From contig CM026574.1 in the NCBI GenBank assembly GCA_015143295.1, positions 9,054,938 to 9,118,937 of the forward strand: a stretch of 64,000 nt of DNA, given 5' to 3'. Shown here in pieces: positions 11,040 through 21,228 of the stretch. Made by a program: the position numbers and the translations under genes. The DNA comes from Tetracentron sinense (lineage: Eukaryota > Streptophyta > Magnoliopsida > Trochodendrales > Trochodendraceae). A model generated the notes under the pieces. That model was given only the letters and a program-made list of their open reading frames with translations. It made no database searches and was not told the DNA's origin. Numbering within the stretch: the first letter of the stretch is position 1; every line of letters starts with the position of its first letter.

Positions 11040-11104
11040 TAATTACCAAAATCTACTAAAAGTAATGATATTTTAATATTTTCATAGGAGACCAGTCATT
11101 AAAT

Positions 11105-11572
11105 GCGGGAGAGAATAAAAACAGTTTGACATTTCTTGCACTCATTCTCTCTCCTATTTAATGAACCGTCTCCTATAAAAATACCAAAATACCCTTACAT
11201 TTAATAGAATGATATTTAATACATAGTAGGTAAAAAAGTCTGGATCATTATCTCTAAAACTTTTAAATAATTTTGACACATTAAATTTTTAGATGAGATG
11301 AGATAAATTTTTTTTATAATGACGCAAACTTACTTTATTGAAGTTATATAATAATGAGATAAAAATTTATATACAACACTAAAATTATGAATTTTTAAAA
11401 AAGATTACATTGGCTATTTTTAATAGAATACATATAAAAAGAATCTCACAAGATTATCAAGCTATCATCATTTTTCTTCTATTTTATTTTCATTCTTTTC
11501 TTATTGTCTATTTTTAATTTTCTCATCATATTTTTCGTTTATTCATTTTCTTTCAACACCCCGGGGTTTTTG
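11105..11572. other. AT-rich intergenic DNA
   Basis: No gene, repeat boundary or regulatory signal could be supported here. Confidence 0.6.
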
Positions 11573-13257
11573 CTAGTATAGCATAAATTAGAGCAAACCC
11601 TAGTTTATATTCAAACATGGTTTCAATTTGCAGTCCATATTGAAAAATATTTTCCATCTGGAAAGAAGGAAGCTTTTGAGGGCAATGTTGTATGTATTGA
11701 GTGTCAAAACTTATGCTAGGATTCTTCTTGACAACTCTGTATTTATAATGTTTTATTTATTTTTTGACAGATGGATGGTGCTTAAAATCCATCAAAAATG
11801 GCAATTAGTCTGTAGGTGGGACGGGAACCCCTTAACCTAGAATTCAATATTCTAATTTGAAAATATATTCCTTGAAAGTTACAAGCCACAATGCACAAAA
11901 TGATGATAATCAAAGATTTAAAAATAAAAGAAAACATACGAACAATTTCATAGAAACTGCTACGGAAAGAAGAGAACTGCGGCTGAGAGTGAATCAGTCT
12001 AGGGATACTCCCAAATATACTACCAAAACGGTTAGGATTAGTGTTGATGTGACATTAGAAAATACAAAATAAGCCAACTCAAATCCTGACCTTTAGTGGT
12101 TAGTTTCCATACTGGTTCTGAGTTGGAATATTCACACATTATACAGAATGCATATCCTCAAAATCTTTGGAAGAGCAACAGCAGTTACAGAGCTTACCAC
12201 GTTGGATCTACTTGTTGAGAAGAACAAAAAGCTCTACAGTATATAGCCATATCTTTTCCAATTCAAAATTAGCTTCATTTGCCACATCCAGGGTCCATGA
12301 GAGCATAGGCCTCCGACTGATCATCCCGTTAGAACGACAACTGAGATAACACGATCTGAAATGGCCCAATTTTCATTCCCACTGGATGTCGATAAGTTTA
12401 AAATAGCAACTTTTAGTATTCATCTACTCCAGCCAATGGCAACTGCTCTGTTCTCCTGGGGCACAAATTGTAACAACAAATGGCATAAGCCCTCATTCAG
12501 AGAGTAGAGGCCTCTGAGTACTGAAAGAGGACTGTGAAAGCAAGATATATAGAAAATGAGTGCTCAAGAAAACCGAATTAACCAACCTCTAGCTTGCTTT
12601 CACAGTCCTCTTTCCATATTCAAATACCCATCTTTCAGTGCTTTCACTGAAAGAACAATTGTAGGAGAGACAAATTCATTGCTATATGACCAGCATATAG
12701 TACGTGGTGGTTGCAAAGAAACCTATTCATTCAAGCATGAGGATAAAGACTGACTATATGACAGGCACGCAGTGCGTGATGGCTGCAAAAAAAAAATCTA
12801 TTATTTGAGTAACGACATTTGTTTTTTTTTTATCAGTAAGGATGCAATATATAAAAACCAACCAAAGGAAGCTACAAAGAGAGACTGGCAGCAAGGAAAC
12901 CACTAAGTGCGGAAGAAGAAAAACAAAGCAATGAGCCAAAAAAAAAGACCTCAGAAAGGGTAAAAAGGCATAAAACACCTACAAAGACGAGGACAAACAT
13001 CACACAAAATGGAGGACCAAGTGAATGAGCTATTCCGATGGGCAATCAATCAACAAAGAATACCAAAGCAAGATGAAAATAAACAGCCCGAGACACCAAA
13101 AACTCCATACACAACAAAAAGTCACGATGCTGGTAAGGCTATCAATCTCTATATCGCTTCTAGATACTCCTATGAATTCATAAGATATGGTAATCCATGA
13201 AGCTACCGTAGAGTGAATCATATCGATGGTAGAAGGAATGCTAGTAGACCTGCTATT
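11573..13257 (+). repeat. Duplicated block A (second copy at 49495-51185)
   Basis: About 1.7 kb is shared, in the same order and direction, with 49495-51185. Landmarks are CCCTAGTTTATATTCAAACA, GACAGATGGATGGTGCTT, AATGCACAAAATGATGATAA, TCTAGCTTGCTTTCACAGTC and AACCAACCAAAGGAAG. The copies carry many substitutions and indels, so the duplication is old. A further homologous patch (TATGCCACAAGTGTT, then AGAATCTAGACAAACATTTT) follows at 13867-13920 here but directly at 51188-51236 there, so about 610 bp lie only in this copy. The duplicate helps define the larger block that includes the F-box units. Confidence 0.85.
12180..12356 (-). pseudogene. Decayed exon relic in block A
   Basis: On the minus strand this matches the better preserved relic at 49960-50151 (shared ...LDVANxANxELEKIW), but it has in-frame stops. 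Gene family unknown. Confidence 0.4.
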
Positions 13258-13570
13258 AGAGATCCTGTTGTTCCACTTTTCACAAATGGACCACCAAAAG
13301 AGTGCAACTCTATATACTCCATCCCTTGAAGTTGAAGCCTCCGCTCTCCACTGCTGCAACTGTCCAAACAAGTCTCGAGGGAGAACCCATGACAGCCCTA
13401 CGGGACCAAAGCCCCTATGGCTCTGGCTACCGTGCAATGGATGAACAGTTTGGTTGGCGTACTCATCACCCTGCATGCACAATTGCACATCATGCAAATG
13501 TGAGGGACAGAGAGCACTTCCTTATGGGTATAGTGTGGAGCCTGTCCGGACTGAACATCCTACCTCTGTT
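13040..13570 (-). pseudogene. LINE 3' ORF2 remnant (zf-RVT-like region)
   Basis: The minus strand encodes a run resembling the C-terminal end of plant L1-type ORF2: a Cys-rich CMMC...LFIHC stretch near 13440-13500, then SWVLPRDLFGQLQQW and FWWSICEKWNNRISN. It is broken by frameshifts and truncated. The reverse-transcriptase part of a LINE lies further right on the same strand (14720-15536), consistent with one degraded element or two. An older copy of part of it lies in block A'. Confidence 0.6.
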
Positions 13571-13576
13571 CTTGTG

Positions 13577-13832
13577 AATTTTTCAAAAGGTTAGGGGTAC
13601 TTTGGTACTTTCATATTTTGATATGTAGCCCTAATACTATTAAGTATAGGGATGGGTGGCTACTGTTGTTGAGATCGCAACTCTGTATTTTTCTCTCTTG
13701 CTCCAAATCATAGTGAAATCTTGACGACTCCGTGGACGTACCTCAACTTGAGGGAACCGTGTAAATTTGGTGTTTTCTATGTGTTTATTATTATTCTTTT
13801 TCTGCCTATTTTTCGAATCTCACAGATCCTGC
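13577..13832 (+). mobile_element. Possible copia-type LTR 3' end
   Basis: The stretch GACTCCGTGGACGTACCTCA, followed by ACCGTGTAAATTTGGTG and a T-rich run ending ATCTCACA, has the look of the R/U5 end of plant copia LTRs. No primer site or partner LTR was found. This is a composition-based guess. Confidence 0.35.
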
Positions 13833-14719
13833 AGAGGGTTTATTCCCTAGCACTTCCTTCTCTGGATTATGCCACAAGTGTTGAGCTTGATATGGGCCAG
13901 AATCTAGACAAACATTTTTACCTTTGGGTGGGCGCATGTTATCCAAATGGCTTGATGAGGAAAGACAAAGGTCCTTTCCCTATCACCAAATAAAAGTGAA
14001 ACGAATGATTTGCAAGAAAATTTTCCACTTGGGATTGGGGACCAAATTCTAGCATAAGACTCGGAGGGGATGATTTGGACCTCTTTGTGAGAGTCTGGAA
14101 GGTTTTCGAGTTAGCTGATTTCAACAGACTTCAGGACTCTGCAGACGTTGAAGTTCCAATCCAAACCAGAAGGGGAAAAGATGGCATGGCCATGTCGAAG
14201 TGAGGAACCTTTCGATAGACTCAACCCTGATGGGAATTTATCCGATGACTTCCCAGATAAAGACTCAATTACCTGGACCTACAGTTAGATTGATGAAAGG
14301 TTAAAGAGGAACTAAGGTTAATGATAGGTTTCCAAGGGCAATGATAAGAGACCTGGTTGGCTGGATTAGAGTCCACCTTTTTGCATCAGTGCCATGAAAT
14401 TTCCTAATCCCCGCCGTCCACAAACGGATCCCAAGGAAAATCTCCATAACCATTTTCCTAGACAAGCCATGTTTTTCTCTTTGATCATACCCATGTTAAG
14501 ACTTCCTTCCAGCTTCCCTTTGGTCACCTCCTCCCCACTTGACAAGGTGATCTTTTTTTACAGGCCTTGTATTCCCAAAGGAAATTCCTTTGCAGGTAAG
14601 ACCTCTATATTTGTGTAAGACAGGTAAGACTCGGCCGAGCCTTCCCTTAATGGTTTCAGTCAAGCCCTATAATATCTATATGAATAACATAGCAGGGTAT
14701 ATTATGGTTCTTACCAAGG

Positions 14720-15174
14720 CCGTTATGTGACAATTCTTCTTAACAAAGTTCCCACTATGGTGAACAGGAAAGAGGATAACGGGTTGCCCTGGTAAATACC
14801 CCTACTGATTTGAAGAAACCTTTGGAGATCTGTAATTATAACAGAGAAAACACCCAAGATAGGCATCCTCTAATCCATTTTCTCCATATGTTCCCAAAGC
14901 CCTTCATTTCTAGGGAGTAATCAAGGAAATTCCAATCCACTACATCATAATCCTTTTCAATATATAATTTTTAACACCACACCTCACGACTACAGCCTTC
15001 TGTTTTCCTCTCTACACATTCAGTCACGATGAGGATCACATCCAAGATTTGCTTGTCCTTCACAAATGCATCTTTGTGATCAAGGATTTCCTTTAATCTT
15101 TTGGTTGAAGTTTTGGACATTATTTTATATAAACATCCCACCAAGCTAGTGAGCCTGAAATCCTTGGTCCCCAT
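14720..15174 (-). pseudogene. LINE (L1-type) reverse transcriptase fragment
   Basis: The minus strand reads KDFRLTSLVGCLYKIMSK, AFVKDKQILDVIL, then EKDYDVVDWNFLDYSLEMKG and a QGNPLSSF stretch. These are the early palm motifs of plant non-LTR reverse transcriptases (consensus forms KDFRPISL, AFVxGRQILDAVL and EKAYDHVxW). Several stops and frameshifts are present. The DNA from 13870 to 14720 shows no clear coding motif. Confidence 0.75.
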
Positions 15175-15194
15175 TGTTTTTAAAAACGCTAAGC

Positions 15195-15536
15195 TTAAGC
15201 CTCATGGGATTCGAATTTTAATAATTGAATTATTTGAGAAAAATAAAAAATAAATAAAAGAACAATGGGGGCCAAGGATTTCAGTGTCAATTTTCCACCT
15301 TTTGCGAGGAAATTCACCTTCCACCCAGCCAATTTACAAGCAAAACTTTTGACAACTGGAGACCATGCAGCCTTAGACTTGATGCTTGACCAAGAGGTAC
15401 CTAGGTAAACTGCGGGAAGGGTAACAACCTTGCAACCTAAGAAAGTTGCTAAGACCTCTATATTTGTGTCCTCTCTTACACTAATCATCTCACTCTTACC
15501 CAAATTAACTTTTTGGCACAACCTAATTCCTTCCAT
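15195..15536 (-). pseudogene. LINE reverse transcriptase fragment, out of order
   Basis: The open minus-strand segment carries KVNLGKSEMISV, LATFLGCKVVTLPAVYLG and LAGWKVNFLAKGGKLTL, the conserved stretch that follows the RT catalytic core in plant LINEs. On this strand it lies upstream of the KDFR segment at 15174, whereas in an intact LINE it would lie downstream, so the element is rearranged. It is interrupted on its 5' side by the hAT MITE at 15547. Confidence 0.75.
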
Positions 15537-15546
15537 TACTTACTCC

Positions 15547-16091
15547 CTAGGAAGCACGGATACGGATACAGGTACGATACGATACGGATATGGCGATACG
15601 GTAGAACCTAAAAAAATGGGATACGGGTACGGTCGGGATACGTCTGTAATTTTTTTTAAAAATAATAATAATACTATATTTTGTATTATAATTACAAAAT
15701 AACCATTGGTTCAGTTCTGTTTATGTATAAAAAATACCATGTCCATGCAAAAGCAAAAGAAATAGGGTCATCTCATCATCCACTAAGCAAAAAAAAAGTC
15801 ATCCTATCATCCACTAAGCAAAATATAAAGAAGACCATGTCCATGCAGAAACAAAAGAGATAGGGTCACACCCCCGGGTCTCCAAAAATACAAAAAAAAA
15901 TAAATAATAAAATATTCATGGCCGTATCCCGGCATATCCATGCCGTATCGGAGCCGTATCCGAATTAAAAAACATGTTTTTAATTAACAGGATACGTTTC
16001 AGCCGTATCCCACCATATCAGAGGCGTATCTGTATCTAATACGTATCAGATACGAGTACGAAGGCCGTTTTGAAGTATCTGTGCTTCCTAG
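15547..16091. mobile_element. hAT-type non-autonomous element with GATACG repeats (545 bp)
   Basis: Perfect 8-bp target duplication CTTACTCC at 15539-15546 and 16092-16099. Inverted termini are CTAGGAAGCACGGATAC and, complement of the right end, CTAGGAAGCACAGATAC. Both sub-terminal regions are packed with GATACG/CGTATC motifs, which in hAT elements are typical transposase-binding repeats. No transposase is encoded. It is inserted in the LINE relic. Confidence 0.88.
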
Positions 16092-16099
16092 CTTACTCC

Positions 16100-16710
16100 A
16101 AACACCCAGCAATCCCTAAAACCTTTTCTTCTCTCACAATTAGTTCAACATTCTCTAAGACCATTCAACTTAACCTTAGTCCCCCTATTATAAACCCTCA
16201 ACTGCACCCTCAACTTAAGCCATCCGTCACATCCCTTTGAACCTAGTGAAACCAGAGCCATTAACCTATTTCCACCATCCTAAACCCTACATACCAGTTT
16301 TAATCTAGATCTAGTTGACAGCTCCATTGAATCCTCTTAAACTCTAGCCAACGTCCTCAAATAAAATCTACAAAAACTACTGCCCCCCGTTAATCCAACA
16401 ATTTTAGGTCTCCTTCTAATCATAAATTCAGCTTGAAACAATACCAAAATTCTGTGCATCTTAAATTACAACCATTGGTTCAAATCCCCAGTCCTACATT
16501 TGGAGAGATTGAGAGGAAAATCACTGCTGTCCGTCATCTCTATCTCGAACTTTTCCATCCCCATTTTATTGAAGTACACGCAATATGCCCAGCTGTTTTA
16601 GAAAAAACATATATCAAACAATAGAAATTTCATCTTCTTTTGAAGAGAAACAAGAGATAGAACTTCTTTTTGCAGATCACACTTCACATACTTGCAAGAA
16701 GGAATCACTT
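16100..16710. other. Intergenic; no gene supported
   Basis: C-rich on this strand, in the way LINE antisense DNA often is, but I could not match any motif. Confidence 0.5.
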
Positions 16711-17154
16711 AGGGGTCGTTTGCTTAGGATTATCGTTAACTACTGCTTATAATAGCTTATGCTGAGATTGGGATAGAATAATAGCATTTGGATCAACCGG
16801 TCATGTTAAGCAATTATGAAACAACCGTTTATGTAAATAACCAGTGATTCCACAGTATCGTTGGGGATGATCATGGGGAGCATCCGCTTATGCACCTTGA
16901 CATTTATGTGTGAATTATTATAGGTACCTAAATGCTTCATCCCATGAGGCTAACAAGATCCATTAATATTGAGAAAGATTCTCTAAAATATCCACTTCTT
17001 TTCAAAATGACCCAAAGTATCAATTTTCAAAATTACTAGATAATCACTTATCAACAGAGTACTAAACCAAACATGAATATTCACGACAGCGTTTATTCAT
17101 GACAACACTTTTCGTATAATAATTGTGAATGCAATAATCCGAACCAAATGAGAC
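16711..17154. mobile_element. Possible hAT-like MITE beside F-box unit A
   Basis: The left end GGGGTCGTTTGCTTAGGATT roughly mirrors the right end, complement GGTCTCATTTGGTTCGGATT. Only the right-end sequence (ATAATC, then ACCAAACGAGGCCTTAGTG) is kept beside the other F-box units at 20130-20160 and 55510-55545, so the insertion may predate the tandem duplication. No target duplication was seen. Confidence 0.45.
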
Positions 17155-18101
17155 CTTTGTGCCCCAAATAAACCATTTTTGGCTCCTGCAGAATATATTC
17201 TTTCAAAATTTGGAAGCTGTTGGCATTTCTAATAGTCAAAATTCGACAACTTTGACTCCTAAGGGATTCTCTTGGGGATCACATTCCAAGGCTGTAATTC
17301 CCTTGAAGAGTCCCAGTTTTTCCTCTTTTTTGTCCAGTATCTTACACCTTTACACCTTTTCAAAAAATAAAAGGAATATAAGGCAGCACTGTCATAACAA
17401 TTCTAGTGATCGTGTTTTACTGATTTGAATTTGCATATAATAGTACACAAACAAATGAAGAAAAACTGCCAATTACAAAAGGAGAAAATCACGACAAGAG
17501 TATACCAAGATCATGTGAAATTTGAAACAAGAGAAATGCCACAGTCTGACTGTTAAGGTAATATGATTGTCTTTAATGCAAACATGTCTACAAATTTAGT
17601 AACCAAGAATAACAGAGCAGAAGTTACTGCTTTAGGAATTCAAGGAGGAAAAGTAACTGTCACTATCTTCCAAAGGAGATCAAATTCTCCATACTGCCTT
17701 AAGAAGGTGTTAATCCACTAAAAAAAGGCTTCCAATTAATCTCTCTTGTATTAAGAAGCTAAGATGGAAGTGAAAACCTCCAACTATAATACATATCCAA
17801 GGATTTCCACGTCTCCTTAGGTCCCTGGTTCAATCTTAACTACCCAAAACAAGGCAAACTAGCAGGATTCAGCTATCTATCTCTTTCCAATCTTGTTTCC
17901 TCCACTTTGTCTATTTTTTTTACATCCCATGCCGCCCATCCTGAGTAAAACTAAAGAACATGGAACTCAATCCATGTGATCCAATTCATGACAAACTAAG
18001 CAATACCACACACATCAACTGACTTTGACCACCGTATATACAAATGCTGGAACTAAAAATAAGGGACAAAGATACTTAAACATCAAGACCAGCACCACAA
18101 G

Positions 18102-18652
18102 CAGTATTACCTAGGCACGTGGTACGGGGGCCAAGTGTCTAGATGTCTAGAGGTGTTCGGCACAGCAAGCTCTGAAAATCCTAATACGGCGGCATAGACG
18201 TACAATTTTAAAAAAATGAGTATATATATATATATTATAAGTCAAATATTTTAAATAATAACAATAATAGAAAGAGAAGGGATCACCTGTCCCCAATTTT
18301 TTTTAAAAAGTACATACCTAAGTTATAAAAAATACTCATATAAAGAGTAGAAATCAACAACAAGAGAGAGTAGAAAGAGAATATAGAGAGACATACATAC
18401 ATATTGGTCATTGTTGTTGCCGCTGCTCTTCTAGTAAAATTTCTTCTATCTTTCGAAAAAGCAACACAACTTGACAAAAAGTTCCTAAAAATTGTATTTT
18501 TAAAATGACACAACATACTTGAAGCACCACATGTCTAACCATAATATTGACATCACCATGGCATGGTATAGGCACGTACCAAGGAGTGTCTTGTCGTATC
18601 CAAGTGCCGGCACAACAAAATTTTCGAAAACTGAAGTGTCTAGGTAACACTG
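18102..18652. mobile_element. hAT-type MITE in F-box unit A flank (551 bp)
   Basis: The termini CAGTATTACCTAGGCACG and, complement of the right end, CAGTGTTACCTAGACACT pair well. The flanks ACCACAAG (18094-18101) and AACACAAG (18653-18660) are an 8-bp duplication with one difference. Units B, C, D and E lack the insertion: their flanks run directly through ACAGxCCCCCAAGTTGTTGAAC (near 21035, 53940, 60330 and 61730). That is paralogous empty-site evidence. Confidence 0.85.
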
Positions 18653-18869
18653 AACACAAGTTGTTGAACAGAAAGTGTCTACCAGAAATAAGGTAATACC
18701 ATGACTGGAGAATAAACACAGCAATTCAACCACATTTTGAGTAATAAATCTCGGATCAACGATATTTAGTAGTAAAAGAAACCATGTAGATGGTAAGAAG
18801 AACAAAAATTCATTCATAGCTAAAAAAATATATAAGATCTTTTTTATTTAGTAACCTCTTTTTAAGTTA

Positions 18870-19215
18870 TTGCCTAAGGACCTTCCAAGAGGGTGCGGGA
18901 ATTGGGGTCGATCAGGGCAGGAGCACAAACAGGAAGACCATCCACCAACAAAACCGGATTTTATGATAGGCAAATTACAAAACACTTACAAGATTTTGCT
19001 CTGAAAGTTGAAGGAAACAAGGCGACTTGAGAACCCAAAATATAAGATATCCCGATCCAATGGGTGAACAGCAAGCGGCCTTAGAAAATCATATAATGAT
19101 TCATTGAGAAAATCATTTTGTGAGACCATTTCACCCAAGTTAGTCTTGTGCTCCAAACACCTCTCCCCTGTATCATAGTCCTCCAATACCCATACACCCA
19201 AAGTCGCTTGTGATA
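18870..19215 (-). pseudogene. F-box/FBA protein fragment (unit A)
   Basis: Only the C-terminal ~70-110 codons remain (GVWVLEDYDTGERCLEHKTN...PLAVHPLDRDILYFGF), matching the end of the intact genes at 21229 and 61953. Upstream of codon GVWVL the sequence is unrelated to the F-box genes, so the F-box domain and most of the FBA region are missing. The downstream end is frameshifted. Confidence 0.85.
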
Positions 19216-19837
19216 GACATTGAACTTGGTTTCCCGAATACTCTAGAAATCACTTCAGTTGCTTCAAACTCCTCCTTCAACTGACATTGGTGATAATATC
19301 CTTTAATTGTTTTTTTCAAATCTCCTTCAAATATTTTTCGAATCTCTACAGATTCCCTAAATCTCAAATGTACAAGAGATTTTGAGCCCAAAAGACAACC
19401 CTAAAGAGGGAGAAAAATGCTTCAATTCGTTATGGAACGCCCCCAAACAAGTTTCGGAAATTCTGAAATATTTGAACTCATTAATCACTACCAATTTTCC
19501 CCAACAAAATAGCCCGCAGACAGATTTTCAAATTTTGAATTTTTTCTTACGAAACACCTCAAGTGAGAAAAAAGCTTCTAAACATCATCCAAAAAATCCA
19601 AAACAATTCATTTGAATCTACAATATTCATGTCACTATTTATGGCACTATTCACGGGCACTATCTTGGCACAATTCACAGAAACTCCATAAAAAAATACA
19701 GGTATTGTCTTCCTGCTCTAATACCAAGTAGAAAGAGAAACCCTAAATGAAAAGAGGAAGAAGAGAGAAACATTAGGGGCTGATTTCGCTTTCTAATTTT
19801 ATACTACTTATAAAAGAAGATTACAATACTGCCCTTA

Positions 19838-20016
19838 GCTCAGTTGGTTCGGGTCTTGGGAGAGATCCCCAAGGTCTCGACTTCAACTCCTCCCAAGCTT
19901 ACCTGATACACGTGGTTTGTGGGTGATTGCGTGCATCTGAAGGGACTAGTCCTTCCTTGTTAGGGTTGGGACACCCTCTGTTACCCCCCCCCCCCCCCCC
20001 CCCGCGGAAAAAAAAA
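19838..20016 (+). mobile_element. tRNA-derived SINE with 20-nt poly-C tract
   Basis: Begins GCTCAGTTGGTTCGGG, a tRNA A-box region, with a B-box-like GGTCTCGACTTCAACTCC downstream. The body ends AGGGTTGGGACACCCTCTG, then a run of 20 C at 19984-20003 and an A-tail. It is flanked by the perfect duplication TGCCCTTA (19830-19837 and 20017-20024). The paralogous flank at about 55396-55420 (TACAATAATGCTCTTACTAA) has no insertion, which confirms the ends. Confidence 0.85.
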
Positions 20017-21228
20017 TGCCCTTACTAACATGATATGGTGTATCTACACTCAGACTCATACAAATAATATATCTCAACAACGACAATGCTTATTCCTGAC
20101 AAGTACCTATTGTATAATAATTGTGAATGAAATAATCAATACCAAACGAGGCCTTAGTGCCCCAATAAACCATTTTTGGCTCCTATAGAAAATATATTCT
20201 TCCAAAATTTGGAAGCTGGAGGCATTTCTAAATTCTAATAATCAAAATTCATCAACTTTGGCTCCTAAGGGATTCTCTTGAAACTTTGGATCACATGCCA
20301 AGGCTGTAATTCCCTTGAAGAGTCCCAGTTTTCCTCTTTTTTGCTCAGTATCTTACACCTATTCAAAAAAAATAAAAGGAATATAAAGCAGCACTGACAT
20401 AATGATTCTAGTGATCATGTTTTACTGATTTAAATTTTCATGTAATAGTACACAAATGAAGAAAAGCTGCCATTAACAAAAGGAAAAAATCACAACAAGA
20501 GCATACCAAGATCGTGTGAAATTCGAAACAAAAGAAACATCCTTCCATAACTGTGCTACTAGTATGTCTACAGCAAAGCTATATAAAAGTAATTGTCACT
20601 ATCTTCCCTTGGAGACAAAATTCTCCTTACTGCCTTGAGAAGGTGTTAATCCACTTAACAAAGGCTTCCAATCAACCTCTCTTTAATAAAGAAGCTAAGA
20701 AGTAAGGAAGCAAAAACCTCCAACTATAATACATATCCCAGGATTTCCACATCTCTTCAGGTCCCCAGTTCAAACTTAACTGCCCAAAACAATGCAAATT
20801 AGCAGGATTCACCTACCAATCTCTTTCCGCTCCTGCTTCCTCTTCATTGTCTATTTTGTACATCCCATTGCTCCCATCCTGTGTAAAACTAAAGGATACC
20901 ATGGAACTCAATCCATGTGATCCAACCCGTGACGAACTAAGCGATATCGCACACATCAACTGAATTTGACAGGAGTATATAAAAATGCAGGAACTAAAAA
21001 TAAGAGACAAAGATACTTAAACATCAACACCAGCCCCCCCAAGTTGTTAAACATAAGGTGTATACTGCAACTAAACTAATAACATGATTTGAGAATAAAT
21101 ACAGCAATTCAACCACATTTTGAGTAATAAAACTCAGATCAACAATATTAAGTAGAAACAGCAACCATGAAGATGGTAAGAATAAAAATTCATCCATAGC
21201 TAAACAAATAAATAAGATTGTTATATGA

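Larger units (their letters stand above)
7976..11104. repeat. Tandem triplication of a ~0.84-kb unit
   Basis: Three head-to-tail copies start at about 7976, 9431 and 10262, recognised by TACTTATGAGTCTCTACATG at 7981, 9437 and 10268. Each runs through GAGATTCACGCTATCATTG (GAGATTCATGCTATCATTG in copy 1), AAATGAAATTCAAATTATTC and CCCACCCTTAAT, then an inverted-repeat element, then AGGAGA(C/T)CAGTCATTAAATG. The copies differ by scattered substitutions and by TA-repeat length, so the triplication is not recent. Copy 1 is lengthened by the 8230-8845 insertion. Confidence 0.85.
17155..19400 (-). repeat. F-box tandem unit A (3' flank plus broken gene)
   Basis: The ~1-kb 3' flank (CCATTTTTGGCTCCTG, GGGATTCTCTTGG, AAGAGTCCCAGTTTT, TTAACTACCCAAAACAAGGC, GAACAGAAAGTGTCTACC) is repeated in units B to E. 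All five F-box units point left. Confidence 0.85.

Noticed and set aside
13226..13577. Plus-strand frames in the LINE relic
   Set aside because: The minus strand carries the LINE C-terminal motifs; the plus frames have none.
19838..19925. Possible tRNA gene (GCTCAGTTGG with a B-box-like stretch)
   Set aside because: It does not fold as a tRNA. The A-tail and target duplication show it is a tRNA-derived SINE.
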